The notes beneath the pieces were generated by a model, which was not told the origin of the DNA, made no database searches, and saw only the letters and a program-made list of their open reading frames with translations. Positions 31,333-43,162 of a DNA stretch of 64,000 bases are shown here, piece after piece. The DNA comes from Porites lobata. Lineage: Eukaryota; Cnidaria; Anthozoa; Scleractinia; Poritidae. The first letter of the stretch is position 1. Each line of letters opens with the position of its first letter. Both the position numbers and the translations under genes were made by a program. The stretch spans positions 1,799,961-1,863,960 of the forward strand of contig CALNXK010000107.1 of NCBI GenBank assembly GCA_942486035.1. Reading direction: 5' to 3'.

Positions 31333-31740
31333 ACACCTTTTTCCAAGAAAATAGATAGATAACCATTTCGATCAAGAAAGTTGCTTGTCTGCAAACAATA
31401 TGTCTGGGAATGTTTCACTGTTGAGGACGAAAAACGGGGGTGCAAGAACGTGCTCCCCGGCTCACGTAGTAGGTGTGTCGACGGATGATTCGAGGGCAGA
31501 GAACTGAGCACTGAATCGCATTGGTCTGGCTTGGGTGGATTTTCACAAATGACATCAAATTGAGCTGATAGTTACTAAGAATCTCTCTGATGGGGGCTAC
31601 TGGTCGAGGATTTCTCTTCTAAACCTAAAGCTTTTGATTTCCTAACAATAAATAGTCCTCCAAAGAATTGCACAAAACCAAAAATAGCATATAAATCATT
31701 TCCATAATTGCCAAATTTTGTCCTGATATTTTTTGACTAC

Positions 31741-31912
31741 CTGAAAATTTAACTTAAACCGTAAAAACGAAACAACGCTCATAAATAGGTCCAAATTTAT
31801 TTCATTTCAATCTTTTTCCTACTTGATTAGCTGAAAATTTAAGTAAAACCATAAAAACAAAACAACGGTCATAAATAGGTCCAAATTTATTTCATTTTCA
31901 TCTTTCTCCTAC
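31741..31912. repeat. Tandem duplication, ~88-bp unit, two copies
   Basis: CTGAAAATTTAACTTAAACC and its close copy CTGAAAATTTAAGTAAAACC each begin a unit ending in GGTCCAAATTTATTTCATTT. It stands immediately before a second, unrelated duplication. Confidence 0.85.
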
Positions 31913-31936
31913 GTCAGATCATAGCAAATTTCAGAA

Positions 31937-32235
31937 AACTAAATTTAGGTTACATCAACATCTGTTTTTGTTTACCTGTTGTTTTTGGTCAACTGAAAAC
32001 AACAGGCGAACAAACATGGCTGTTCATGTTAGACTAATAATATCCGCTTTAGATACTAAACCATTTTCGAAATAAGGAAAACAACGAAACTAAATTTAGG
32101 TTACATCAACATCTGTTTTTGTTTACCTGTTGTTTTTGGGTCAACTGAAAACAACAGGCGAACAAACATGGCTGTTCATGTTAGATTAATAATATCAGCT
32201 TTAGATACTAAACCATTTTCGAAATAAGGAAATAC
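31937..32235. repeat. Tandem duplication, ~150-bp unit, two copies
   Basis: AACTAAATTTAGGTTACATC starts each unit (31937 and 32088), and each ends in CATTTTCGAAATAAGG. The copies are almost identical, so this is recent. Each unit holds an inner inverted repeat (CCTGTTGTTTT and AAAACAACAGG). Confidence 0.9.
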
Positions 32236-33238
32236 TTGATTAATCAGACAGCTCTGGTAATCTGCTCTATATCCTTATTTTTAAGAAGGGCATAGAATAG
32301 ATTTCCTTGGCCTGTGTGAAAAATCAGGTTAGCTTGACCTAAATTTCAGAAAGCCTTATGTAAACAGCTAGAATAAACATTTTTGCTAAGTCTTAACTTT
32401 TCACGATGTAAGGCAATTTCTCGGTGGCGACTTCAATTGATACTTCAAATTAGGGTTTCGGATATAGGTCTGGAACCATATACTTAAGATCATTTTTTTG
32501 ATGTTAAAAATTATATATTTGGCTAGTTCCAGTCATTTATCGGAATCCTGAGTTGAAGTATCCATTCCAGTCACGACCGTATTTCCACGCTATTTGGCCG
32601 AGCTATTGTCACGATCGTCACGCAATGCTGGTACAGTCGGCTAGCGTGACCATCGTGACTAAAGCTTCAAATCTCGTGGGAACTTAAAAATAGGACAATT
32701 TAAATAATTATTGTTCAGAAAAACATTAAGATTCAAAGGTTTAAAGACTTGCGTCGAATGCAAAATTTCCTAGGAACTGAAACATTAAATTTTACTAGTT
32801 TCACATTTCTTTCGCACTAATTTCTTAAGGTAGAAATAAACCGTTATTTCAATGAGAGAATTAATCGAATTATTTCTACGGGAAGCAAAACTGGCAAAAA
32901 TTTAAATCATCTGCAAGATCGCTTTAATTCCTTTAGTTGCCCTTTACGCGGCACTGATTCAATTTAAATGAATCCAACATTAGATTTTTAAGGTCAACCA
33001 ATTTTAAGATATAAAACGAAATATTTAAAGCACAATTTACGCAGCACTGTAGCAGTACTGCGTAAATTTTGCTTCATAATGTTTCGCTTTATTACTTTCA
33101 GATAATTTCGACTCTTTAGAATAACAGCAATAATAAGCGACGCGTAAACAATACGCGTGATTTTCACTTCCAAATTTCCTTTCATGTAGGTCTAAACACT
33201 AAATAAAAAACAATAACTAGGACGAGAGAAATCCAATA
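32236..33238. other. No gene seen
   Basis: AT-rich DNA between the inverted-repeat arms. CGTGACCATCGTGACT-like inverted motifs lie at 32605-32660 and a GCAGTACTGC palindrome at 33053. No coding signal. Confidence 0.35.
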
Positions 33239-33451
33239 TCAGTAGCTTCGCAGAGGAGAGATTATTATTGACTTGTGCTCTTTGGTGAAGTTTGTGGGAT
33301 GAAGGCCGGTCAGACCAGCGCGATGCTTTGTCCAGTTTTCTGGGCATCGATGACGGAGACCCACTGAAGACTGAGTTTCACTGTCTTGCGCCCTCTTTTT
33401 TCTTGTCCACGACTCTGGATATTTTTCACGATATATTGACTTTGTAGACAC
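33239..33451 (-). CDS. Doubtful 70-codon open frame
   Basis: The frame has a normal amino-acid mix without simple repeats (starting MSTKSIYREKYPESW, with WTRKKRAQDSETQ and NFTKEHKSIII). It lies between the two inverted-repeat arms. I recognise no family and see no promoter or splice signal. It may be a chance frame or the relic of a gene carried by the inverted-repeat element. Confidence 0.2.
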   Translation of the reverse strand: MSTKSIYREKYPESWTRKKRAQDSETQSSVGLRHRCPENWTKHRAGLTGLHPTNFTKEHKSIIISPLRSY

Positions 33452-33524
33452 GCACTTTCAAACCAAAATTATAATTTTCACTACAAATTGTTTTGGCTAA
33501 TTTTAATTCCAAATTAATTTGGTG

Positions 33525-33780
33525 TGGTATTGTGACAAAATTGAATGGGACCCTCAGAGCATGAGGAGCGAACTCTCACTTTTCTTCACGCTGACCTCCC
33601 CACTTGGGGATAAACGGCTGAATTTTCTAAGTGTCCAACTGCCCCCAGCTTGAATGAAGGGGTCAGATAAAACAGACCAGGATTTTAAAGTTGGAATATC
33701 AAATGGTGACAGAAGAATGAACACTGCCTCGGAGCAGAGTGGAAGCAGCCCGGCAGGGACGGGGGAGGCTAGATTACTTT
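33525..33780. repeat. Inverted repeat pair, right arm
   Basis: Partner of the arm at 31077-31332 in opposite orientation, with the same TGTCCAACTGCCCCCAGC and CCTCCCCACTTGGG. A T-run (33776-33787) follows it directly. Confidence 0.75.
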
Positions 33781-33846
33781 TTTTTTGTATTTTTTTATTG
33801 TAAATAAATGGACAACACAGACAAGCTTTATTTGTTCAATAAAATA

Positions 33847-33908
33847 CTGTTATCTTCAGTACCTGTGCTGTTTACTTTGTAATCCAACTACTTGAGTGAA
33901 CCAGATAA
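33847..33908 (-). repeat. Inverted fragment of a multi-copy block
   Basis: The reverse complement (GTTTATCTGGTTCACTCAAG, then TGGATTACAAAG and TACTGAAGATAAC) matches 39628-39690 and, more distantly, 42275-42345 and 44700-44762. It is the only copy in this orientation. Confidence 0.7.
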
Positions 33909-33950
33909 ACCCCCTTAAGGCTCAGACACAGTAAAACATTACGAGCAGTA

Positions 33951-34254
33951 AAGGCTGGTTTTTACTAACGACATGAACACAAGCGTCAGTTTAGCAAAGA
34001 CATCAACAACAAAAGCATAGGCGCAACTTTAGGAAACCCACGCACTTATTATAATTCTTCTTAAGCACAAGCAAGATAAACCAAAACAAAGTTTGTTTTG
34101 TTGTGCCCAGCTCGTGTTGTGTTAATCCTTTACGACGAGAAAACAAGAATAATCTTTGTGCTCACACCTTCAGCTTTGTATTTTAATACACTTCAGTTGT
34201 TGATGACCTCGCTAAACTTAAGTCTGTGGTACGCTGTTAGTAAAAACCAGCCTT
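33951..34254. mobile_element. Foldback MITE (AAGGCTGGTTTTTACTAAC ends)
   Basis: The left end AAGGCTGGTTTTTACTAAC is mirrored by TTAGTAAAAACCAGCCTT. The inner arms also pair loosely (GTCAGTTTAGCAAAG with TCGCTAAACTTAAG). It is 304 bp with no coding content. A clear target duplication was not found. Confidence 0.8.
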
Positions 34255-34526
34255 AAAATTACACTATATTTCCATCCCGAAGACCTTGTCCGAAATATTT
34301 CAAAGCAAAAAAAAAATATTGCGTTGTCATTTTGCTTTAGAACTCTTAACGGAAATGGAAACACAGTGCAAAGTTACTGCGCGTAATGTTTCACTGTTTG
34401 TCCAAGCCTTAGAATAAGCCAAGTTCTGCTTTGCATATTATAAAACTTTAAGCAATCGACAAATCGACGGCAGCAAGATCGGCACTTGAAAAAATAATTA
34501 ACAGTTATGCGAACATCATTTATTGT

Positions 34527-34941
34527 CTAAATTTCCTCAGCATTTTACTTGATTTACCTTTTAATTTAAACTTTGTACGCGCACGTTTTGAATTTGATAT
34601 TTGAAGGCTAAATGTTTCTGTTCCGTCTCATATCCTTGAATTTTTTATTATTACTTGTCTTGTTGTTTTGCGTACAAAAGCGAATAAATGTGCAACAAAA
34701 TGACAGCGAGCGCGCTGGGAAAGCCTTTTGTTGTTTTAATTTTCCCAGCATTTTAAATTTACCTATTAATTTGAACTTTGTTCGCGCGCTTTTTGAATTT
34801 GACATCCCCTACATGGCTAAATGTTTGTGTTCTCAAAACCTTGAACTTCTGATTATCACATTCTTGTATTTTTTGTGCATACAAAAGCGAATAAATGCGC
34901 AAAAAAATAAAAGCGAGCGTGCATATGAAGCCTTCTGTTAG
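34527..34941. repeat. Tandem duplication, 207-bp unit, two diverged copies
   Basis: CAGCATTTTA, CGCGC..TTTTGAATTTGA, GGCTAAATGTTT and ACAAAAGCGAATAAATG occur twice with a period of 207 bases. Since 207 is 69 codons, a 109-codon plus frame (34612-34941) runs through both. Its two halves share a hydrophobic stretch and an IQKRIN motif. Several differences between the halves are conservative, but selection cannot be judged from two copies. Confidence 0.85.
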
Positions 34942-36679
34942 GTGCCACAGTTGCTGCCGTCTTCATTTGTGATTGCTTGTGCTCCAAAAGTTGGAAAAAC
35001 ATGAGGGAACAAATTTCAGACTTTTTCAGTAAGCAGTTTGTTTTTCATTAAACGGACAAAATACATGCACATAGAAAATAAAACCTAACCGAAAAAACAT
35101 CACTATGCTATAAATCCGATGTCAAACTTGCGTGTGATCTTATTCGCGGCCGTTGTTTGGCTTCACGACTTTGCGTGACGAGCCAAAATAACGGCCGAAA
35201 AAAAGACTCCCAAGTTTGATACGAGTTGATGTTAATAAGAATTTCAATTTGCACATGTATTTAAGGATTCCATCGTTACTGCAAAACAAACTGCTTATCT
35301 GAAGGCCTTTAGGTTACTGTGAACTTTCAGTCCCAGGCTTTAACATGTTATTTTCTTTACTAACTGCTGCGGATTTTCTTTACCATCAGTTCTGAGAATT
35401 TGACAGTTGATCAAGACAAAGCCTCCCCTTTCACGATAATTATGTTATTTTCAACACCCTTCTGCTCGGTAATTTACTCAAAGAAGTAAAGAGAAATAAC
35501 ATGTTGATCACTCTGGAATTGAAACAGATGAGTGCAAGTTTTCAAAATTTCCCAACTTTACTTCCTCAGAAGCACACTAAGTTTTCCACGCCCACTTTTC
35601 GTCAGTGCTTGTCAAAAGTACTTTAAAACACTGGGGCAAATTTTTAGTGGTGACTCTATTTTAATCATTTCATTGTTGCTGTTGTTGATGTTGTTGTGTA
35701 ATTCTTCTTCCACTTTGCAAGCAGTGGACTGATTATATTGGCAGAATTAACTCAACGAATGTCAGAATGAGAGCCACAAGATTCGTACTCAAAGCACTTG
35801 TTGCTGTTTTCCACAAAGATGTTTGAAGATTAGGCACGCAATCCAAATCCACAATCAATTAAAACAAATTAAAGGAATAATCCAGTTCACCCATGCCAAA
35901 TCCTTTTTTCTTGTAATGAAAACTTTGTAGCCTATATTTTCCCCGAACGTGGGAATGAAAATGGCAGTGAATTCAACAATTTAGACATTTTATTCACTTA
36001 AACTGAGAAATCACCTTCAAGAATGGGAAGGTAAGTTACTGCAGTGAAGAATATCAGATATTCAAGTTTTAAAACAAAACACCAAATTAATTTGCCTACG
36101 CCTGCAGTTTTACCTAAGAAAAAACGCTCTTCTCCTCCCACCCCTCCTACCACCCCTCACCTCCCCCCTCCCATCAAATGCTGTCTTAGCTTGGCTGATG
36201 ATTTGATTGGTTGTATAACTATTGTAATCGTTGAAATAATTAGCAGCCAGCTAGAAGCACTACACTGCACATCATCAATGTGAAGTGTATTCAGTCACTC
36301 CTCAAACATATTTCCTATTGCTGGTTGAAGCAAGGAGAGATTTGAAATGCACTCATCAAGTTCACAGAAAACGAATATACGAGTCAGCACAGATATGCAG
36401 TCTACCAACTATACCATTAAAATACAAATCCAAAATAAGGCCACTGAGAATTGATTAGACCCTCCAGCTGTCATGCAGGTCAGTTCAAATATCGGTCTGT
36501 CTTTTGAAACAGTTGGGTTAAATGTCAGATTATTCTGTACTGATTCTGTTTAGTCAGAAAAAAATCAACAGATAGTCAGTTATTAGGTTTGACAAATCCT
36601 CGTTCGGCCAGTATTCAAACAAGTCAGTCAGTGAAAACTTGGGAAATTTTTTCCATTAGCCCAGCAAGTGACTTTTAAA
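34942..36679. other. No gene seen apart from a hairpin
   Basis: It contains the hairpin at 35147-35197, a CCTCCCACCCCTCC run at 36134-36174, and TAATTATGTTATTTTC-type AT tracts. No coding signal. Confidence 0.35.
35147..35197. repeat. Hairpin with CGGCCGTT arms
   Basis: CGGCCGTTGTTTGGCTTCACG pairs with CGAGCCAAAATAACGGCCG apart from two or three positions, around a loop containing CTTTGCGTGA. It may be the centre of a foldback transposon. Confidence 0.65.
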
Positions 36680-38590
36680 GTCCTAGTCACCCTATCCATT
36701 ACAGTCAGCCCACTCCTTCCAGTCATCCCAGTCACCCTAGCTGTCCCAGTCATCCTAGTCACCCCAGTCACCCTAGCCGTCCCAGTCATCCTAGTCACCC
36801 CAGTCACCCTAGTTACCCCAGTCACCCTAGTCACCCCAGTCACCCTAGTCACCCTAGTCATCCCAGTCATCCTAGTCACACCAGTCACCATAGTCGTCCC
36901 AGTCATCTTAGTCACCCAGTCACCCTAGTTGTCCCAGTCACCCCAGTCACCCCAGTCATCCTAGTCACCCCAGTCAACCCTAGCCGTCCCAGTCATCCTA
37001 GTCACCCCAGTCACCCTAGTTACCCCAGTCACCCTAGTCACCCCAGTCATTCTAGTCATCCCAGTCACCCTAGCCATCCCAGTCATCCTAGTCGTCCCAG
37101 TCATCCTAGTCACCCCAGTCACCCCAGTCACCCTAGTCGTCCTAGTCATCCTAGTCATCCTAGTCACCCCAGTCACCCTAGTCATCCCAGTCACCCAAGT
37201 CGTCCCAGTCATCCTAGTCACCCCAGTCACCCTAGTCGTCCCAGTCACCTTAGTCACCCCAGTCATCCTAGTCACCCCAGTCACCCTAGTCGTCCCAGTC
37301 ATCCTAGTCATTCCAGTCACCCTCGTCGTTCCAGTCATCCAGTCACTCAAGTCATCCTAGTCACCCCAGTCACCCTAGTCGCCCCAGTCATCCTAGTCAT
37401 TCCAGTTACCCTAGTCGTTCCAGTCATCCAGTCACCCCAGTCATCCTAGTCACCCCAGTCACCCTAGTCGTCCGAGTCACCCTAGTCACCCCAGTCATCC
37501 TAGTCAACCCAGTCACCCTAGTCGTCCCAGTCATCCTAGTCATTCTGGTCACCCTAGTCATTCCAGTCATCCAGTCACTCGAGTCATCTGGGTCATACAA
37601 GTAACCCTAGTCATCCCAGTCATAGTAGGGCTAGGATGGCTGGAATTACTTGGATGAGTCCCAAAAATCAAAGTAATCTGAATCATCCTAGTCATCCTAG
37701 TCCCCCTACTCACCCTAGTTACCCTAACCATCCCAGTTATCCTATTCTTCCCAGTCATCCTAGTGTTCCCAGTCACCCTAGTCAGCCCAGTCACCTTAGT
37801 CATCCCCGTCATCCAAGTATTCAGTCATCCTAGTCACAATAGTCATCCCAGTCATCTTATTCAACCCAGTAACAGTAGTCAACTAAGTCATCTTATTCAT
37901 CCTAGTCATGACAGTCATTTCAGTCATCTTAGTTAATTTAGTCATCCCAGTGATTCATGTCATGCTAGTATTCATAGTCATTCCAGTCACCCTAGTCATC
38001 CTAGTCATCTCAGTCATCCCCGTCATCCAAGTGATCCCATTCTTCCCAAGCATCCTAGTGATCCCAGTTATCCCAGTCATCCTAGTGATCCCAGTCAACC
38101 CAGTCAACCTAGTCACCCTAGTTGTCCCAGTTATCTCAGTCATCCTAGTCACCCTAGTCATTCCAGTCATCTTAGTCATTCCAGTCATGCTAGTCACTCT
38201 AGTCATCCCAGTCAGTTTAGTCATCCTAGTCACCCTAGTCATTCCAGTTATCCTAGTCATCCCAGTCATGTTAGTAATCCCAAAAAACCCAGTCATCTTT
38301 TTCATCCCAGTCATTCCAGTTATCCCAGTCATCTCAGTAATCTTATTCATCCCAGTCATCCTGGTCATCTGAGTCACCCTAGTCACCCCAGTCATCTTAG
38401 TCATCCCAGTCATCCTAGCCATGTTAGTAATCCCAAAAATCCCAGTCATATTAATTTGTCATCCCAGTCATAGTAGTCATACTAGTAATCCCAGTTATGT
38501 TATTTATTCCAGTAATTCCAGTCATCCCAGTTATAGTAGTCATGTTAGTAAGTTATCCTTGTCATCACAGTCATCTCATTCAACTATCAA
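36680..38590. repeat. 9-bp minisatellite, array 5 (C-rich on plus)
   Basis: About 1.9 kb of AGTCACCCC, AGTCACCCT, AGTCATCCT and AGTCGTCCC units, about 200 copies. The first part (36680-37600) is much more uniform than the second (37850-38590). A short stretch near 37627-37660 (TAGGGCTAGGATGGCTGG) is in reverse orientation. The long frames on both strands are artefacts of the 3-codon unit. Confidence 0.94.
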
Positions 38591-38689
38591 GTCAGACAGT
38601 CATTTGAATAGATCAACGTGGTAAGAAATTTGAAGGGTAGAATATGGAATTGCATATCTGCACTAACAAGTACTATAATAACAACCTTA

Positions 38690-38747
38690 TAATAATAATA
38701 ATGATAATAATAATAATAATAACAATATGGATTGCATATGATTATTA

Positions 38748-38793
<46 letters not shown>

Positions 38794-38822
38794 CATCATC
38801 ATCATCATCATTATTATTATAT
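38690..38822. repeat. Facing (ATA)n and (ATT)n microsatellites
   Basis: An ATAATAATA tract (38690-38733) is followed after a short spacer by a TTATTATTA tract (38742-38822) that includes ATCATCATC. The two can pair as a large hairpin. Poly-Tyr and poly-Ile frames over it are artefacts. Confidence 0.92.
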
Positions 38823-40611
38823 CAGCAGAACTTGGCTATTCATTTAAACATTGTGACACAGTTGAACAAAGTCGATAAATGCTAATCCAGGAGAAAACTT
38901 ATAATGACCACGGTTTTTGTATTTAAGTTTTCTGATCATGAGTACTTCAACAACAAGTGCATGTCTCTTGGAATTTTAGGAATCAATCAAATTATTTTTG
39001 TTCTTGAAACCAAAAAGATTTCACAGCATTTCAGCTGTCTTTGTATTGTGATTCTCTGCAGACATAAAACTGGCAATTGCAAGTATTTAATGTAAAATGT
39101 CTAATTCATACAAAGTTCAACAGAAATCCTGAATCCATCCCTTAAAAAAAATGATTTTACTTGCTTGGTCTTGAAGAACCAATATTATTTATTCAGAAGT
39201 CAACAATAAAATATTTAGTGTTCAATCCTGTTGATTTCTTTTACACATTTTAGAAATGCCAGTCACTGAATCCCCAACAGCTGTAGCTGTTCAGGACTAC
39301 ACTCAATTGAATGATCTTGGGTTAAATTATTATATTTTCATGGTAATAATGTTGACCAAGCTGTGCAACTGTACTTGATTTAATTTTATTTTTGAATTTT
39401 GTTCTTTGATGTTGCATTTTATTTTTCACATTTTTAGTTTATATTGTTGTTGTTGTTGTTTTATTGGAAAAAGTAAGATTGATAAACTTCTACTCCCAAA
39501 AGTGGTACACTTGATGGAGAAATAACTGTGAAATGAAAGAATTAGGTACAATACAACTATGTTAGAACAGCTTTCCCTGGATTAGCTTAATCAAACTTTG
39601 AAATCACCTGGCCAACAATCCTGTTTATCTGGTTCACTCAAGAGCTGGATTACAAAGCAAAACATAGAGCACATACAGTACTGAAGATAACAGAGGCTCT
39701 TTGCTCGTGAAAGTCCTTGTCCAGTCTTTCTGTGACATCTGATCTGGAAACAAAAGTTTAAAATATTCAATAAAGCTCATCAGTTATTTTCAGAACAGAC
39801 CAATTTCCCATTAACATTCAAACCTTGCTTTATGGACACCCACTTAATACAGAAACCTTATAATTATGGACTCTTTACTTTGTCCCTGAGGAAAGAAAGC
39901 ACTCTCTAAATTGAAGCTGCTTAATCTAGACATCCCGTTAATACACACACATTCTATGCCCTCCTTAGTACCCATATCAAAAAAGGTTTGACTGCATCAC
40001 ATTTTCATGAATACCAGAGAGAAACCATTCCCAAATAATTTACCACATATGATTAAAATAAATTAACACCCACCCGTTGACTGTACTAGCAAATAACACT
40101 TCAATTTTATAGAACTTTTACAATTATAATTTTACAAGTGTACAGCTGTAGCAATTTTCAAAGTGTTTCCACTGATTTAGGACCAGTGGTTTTTTGGGTT
40201 TAATTTAAATTCCAGGTCACTTATCCTGCCATTTAGTGTAACATTTGTGACCATTATTCGAGGATCGCTAATGTACCATTGCCATACTTTATGCATTGTC
40301 CTTCATTGTTTGGATAACACCTTCACTGTCAGGTGTGTGTGTGTTTTGAATAATTCCTTTAGGTTTTTCTCTGTGCACATTTCTTTGTTTTGAATTTATT
40401 ATTATTTTGGTTTGATTGTGTATAGCTTTCTTTTGATTTAATAAATGTTGTTATCAGAAACCCCTGTATGGAAAAACAGAAAATTGAAGTTCATTGGAAT
40501 GGAGTAAAGCAGTTCATTTGTTCAGGGTGTGATTAATACAGACTCTAAACAATGGATACACTTGTAAATTACACTTGTAAAAGTTTTATTTAATTGACCC
40601 CTGCTTTGCAG
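38823..40611. other. No gene seen; one duplicated block
   Basis: 39628-39800 is a member of the block seen again at 42275-42460 and 44700-44880 (AAGAGCTGGATTA, TACTGAAGATAA, TCCTTGTCCAGTCTTTCTGTG, ACAAAAGTTTAAAATATTCA). The rest is AT-rich without coding signs. 39820-39990 has decayed TTTATGGACACCCAC sequence like the pogo-type repeats. Confidence 0.45.
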
Positions 40612-42180
40612 ACCCAGTCAGTCCTTAAGTCAGTTGCTCAGTCAGTCAGTCAGTCACTTGGTAAGTTATTCAGTTACACGTAGTCAGTCATTCAGTCAGT
40701 TGCTCGATCAGTCATTCTGTCAGCCAGTCAGGTATCCAACTGCACAGTCAGTCAGTCAGTTAGTCAGTTGCTCAATCAGTCATTCTGACAGCCAGTCAGG
40801 TACCCAACGGCACAGTCAGGCAGTCAGTTGCTCAATCAGTCATTCTGACAGCCAGTCAAGTACCAGTCAGTCAGTTGCTTATTCAGTCATTTTGTCCGCT
40901 GGTCAGGTACCAAATAGCACAGTCAGTCAGTTGCTCAATTAGTCACTCATCACAAGTACCCAACTGCACAGTCAGTCAGTTGCTTATTCAGTATTTTGTC
41001 AGCCGGTCAGGTACCAAATTGCACACTCAGTCAGTTGCTCAATTAGTCAGTGTCTTGGTGCTGTAAGTTGCTCAGTTGCTCAATCAGTCATTCTGAGAGC
41101 CAGTCAAGTACCCAACTGCACAGTCAGTCAGTCAGTCAGTCAGTTGCTCAATCAGTCAATCTGTATGCCAGTCAAGTACCCAACTGCACAGTCAGTCAGT
41201 CAGTCAGTTACTCAATCAGTCAATCTGTATGCCAGTCAAGTACCAAACTGTACAGTCAGTCAGTCAGTCAGTCAGTCAGTCACCCAATCAGTCAATCTGT
41301 TTGCCGGTCAAGTACCCAACTGCACAGTCAGTCAGTCAGTCAGTTACTCAATCAGTCATTCTGTCAGCAGGTCAAGAACGCAATTGCACAGTCAGTCAGT
41401 CGTTCAGTCAGTTGCTCAATTAGTCATTCTGTCAGCCAGTCAGGTACCCAATTTCACAGTGAATCAGTCAGTCGGTCAGTTGCTCAATCACTCATTCTGT
41501 CAGCTGGTCAAGAACCCAATTGCACAGTCAGTCAGTCAGTTGCTCAGTCAGTCATTCTGTCAGCCAGTCAGGTACCCAACTGCACAGTCAGTCAGTCAGC
41601 CGGTTGTTCAATAAGTCATTCTGTCAGCTAGTCAGATACCCAATTGCACTGTCAGTCAGTCAGTCAGTCAGTCAGTCAGTTAGTTGCTCAATCAGTCATT
41701 CTGTCAGTCAGTCAGGTACCCAACCACACAGTCAGTCAGTCAGTTGCTCACTCAGTCATTCAATCAGCCAGGCAGGTGCCCAACTGCACGGTCATTCAGT
41801 CAGCCAGGTGCTTATTCAGTCATTTTGTCAGCCAGTCAGGTATCAAATTGCACTGTCAGTCAGTCAGTCAGTCAGTCAGTCAGTCAGTTAGTTGCTCAAT
41901 CAGTCAGTCAGGTGCCTAACTGCAAAGTCATTCAGTTAGCCAGGTGCTTATTCAGTCATTTTGTCAGCCAGTCAGGTACCAACTTGCGCTGTCAGTCAGT
42001 CAGTCAGTCAGTCAGTTAGTTGCTCAATCAGCCAGGCAGGTGCCTAACTGCAAAGTCATTCAGTTAGCCAGGTGCTTATTCAGTCATTTTGTCAGCCAGT
42101 CAGGTACCAAATTGCACAGTCAGTCAGTTGCTCAATTAGTCAGTGTCTTGATGCTGCAAGTTGCTCAGTCAGTCAGTCAA
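40612..42180. repeat. CAGT tetramer satellite with 60-72 bp higher-order unit
   Basis: Runs of CAGT are interrupted by TTGCTCAATCAGTCATTCTG, CAGCCAGTCAGGTACC and CAACTGCA. The GTACC landmark recurs every 60-72 bases at least 17 times. Spacings differ by multiples of four, as expected for slippage of CAGT. Gln-Ser-Val-Ser frames over it are artefacts. Confidence 0.93.
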
Positions 42181-42610
42181 AATGGTTAGTTGAATAGTTA
42201 GAAGTATACTAAGCAAATTTTTCAAAAAAACCAGTTGATCAGTCAGTCTCTTTATGAAACTTTAAACCAAACAGTTTTGTTTATCTGCTTTACTTAAGAG
42301 CTGGATTAAAACACAAAACATACAGCACTTACATTACTGAAGATAAAAGAGGCTCTTGGCTCATGAAGGTCCTTGTCCAGTCTTTCTGTGGCATCTGAAA
42401 TGGAAACAAAAGTTTAAAATATTCAATGAAGCTCATCAGTTATTTTCAGAACAGACATTATAGAGTAGAAAGATTTTTTTGACATGAGAGAAGTCGCATG
42501 TAGAAGATTGCTCAAAACTTGAACGAAGGTTGTTAGATTCTCGCCACAATCGAGTATCGAGAGTAGAGAGCAAATTACTTGAAACAAAACCCTTTATAAT
42601 TGATTATAAA
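42181..42610. repeat. Duplicated unique block, copy 1
   Basis: From AATGGTTAGTTGAATAGTTAG to TTACTTGAAACAAAACCC this block matches 44600-45040 closely and in the same order, about 2.42 kb apart. It is flanked on the left by the CAGT satellite and on the right by the ~70-bp satellite, as is the second copy. Confidence 0.9.
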
Positions 42611-43160
42611 CAAAGTCAGAGTCAGTTATTCAGTCACTCAACCAGTTAATTAAATCATTCAGTCATTTAGTATGTCCCTGGACAGTAGAGTCAGTTAGTA
42701 AGTGAATCAATCAGCCATAAATCAGAGTCATTTATTTAGTTAATCACCCAGCAAATTAAATAATTTAATCATTTGGTCAGTCCCTGGACAGTACAGTACA
42801 TTGTATGTTAGTCAGTCAATCAACTAGCCATAAATCATTCAGTCAGTTGGTCAGTCCTTGGACAGTGGCGTCAGCTAGTCAGCCAATCAGCAAGCCATAA
42901 ATCATTCACTCAGTTAGTCAATCCTGGGACAGTTGAGTCAGCAACATGTACTTAGCCAAACAACAGCCATAAATCGTTCAGTTAGTTGGTTAGTCCCCGG
43001 ACAGAAGAGTTAGCTAGTCTCGCGATCAACCAGCCATAAATTATTCAGTCAGTTAGTCAGTCATGGGACAGTAAAGTCAGTTATTCAGTCAATCAGCTAG
43101 AGATACATTTGTAAATCATTTAGTGTGTTGGTGAGTCTTTGGACAGTAGAGTCAGTCACA
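42611..43160. repeat. ~70-bp satellite (GGACAGTAGAGTCAG), block 1
   Basis: The unit contains GGACAGTAGAGTCAG, AATCAACCAGCCATAAATCA and TTCAGTCAGTTGGTCAGTC. The GGACAG landmark appears at about 42676, 42787, 42858, 42928, 42999, 43066 and 43141. The unit still contains AGTC words, so it may derive from the tetramer satellite. Confidence 0.88.
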
Positions 43161-43162
43161 TA

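Noticed and set aside
36628..38449. Long open frames of Met-Thr-Arg-Val, Ser-His-Pro or Val-Ile-Pro repeats on both strands
   Set aside because: They follow from a 9-bp (3-codon) satellite unit, occur in several frames at once and drift like non-coding DNA.
38587..38847. Poly-Tyr and poly-Ile frames
   Set aside because: They are translations of the facing ATA/ATT microsatellites.
40634..42189. Gln-Ser-Val-Ser repeat proteins of 60-190 codons
   Set aside because: CAGT tetramers leave overlapping frames open together; no start, splice or domain evidence.
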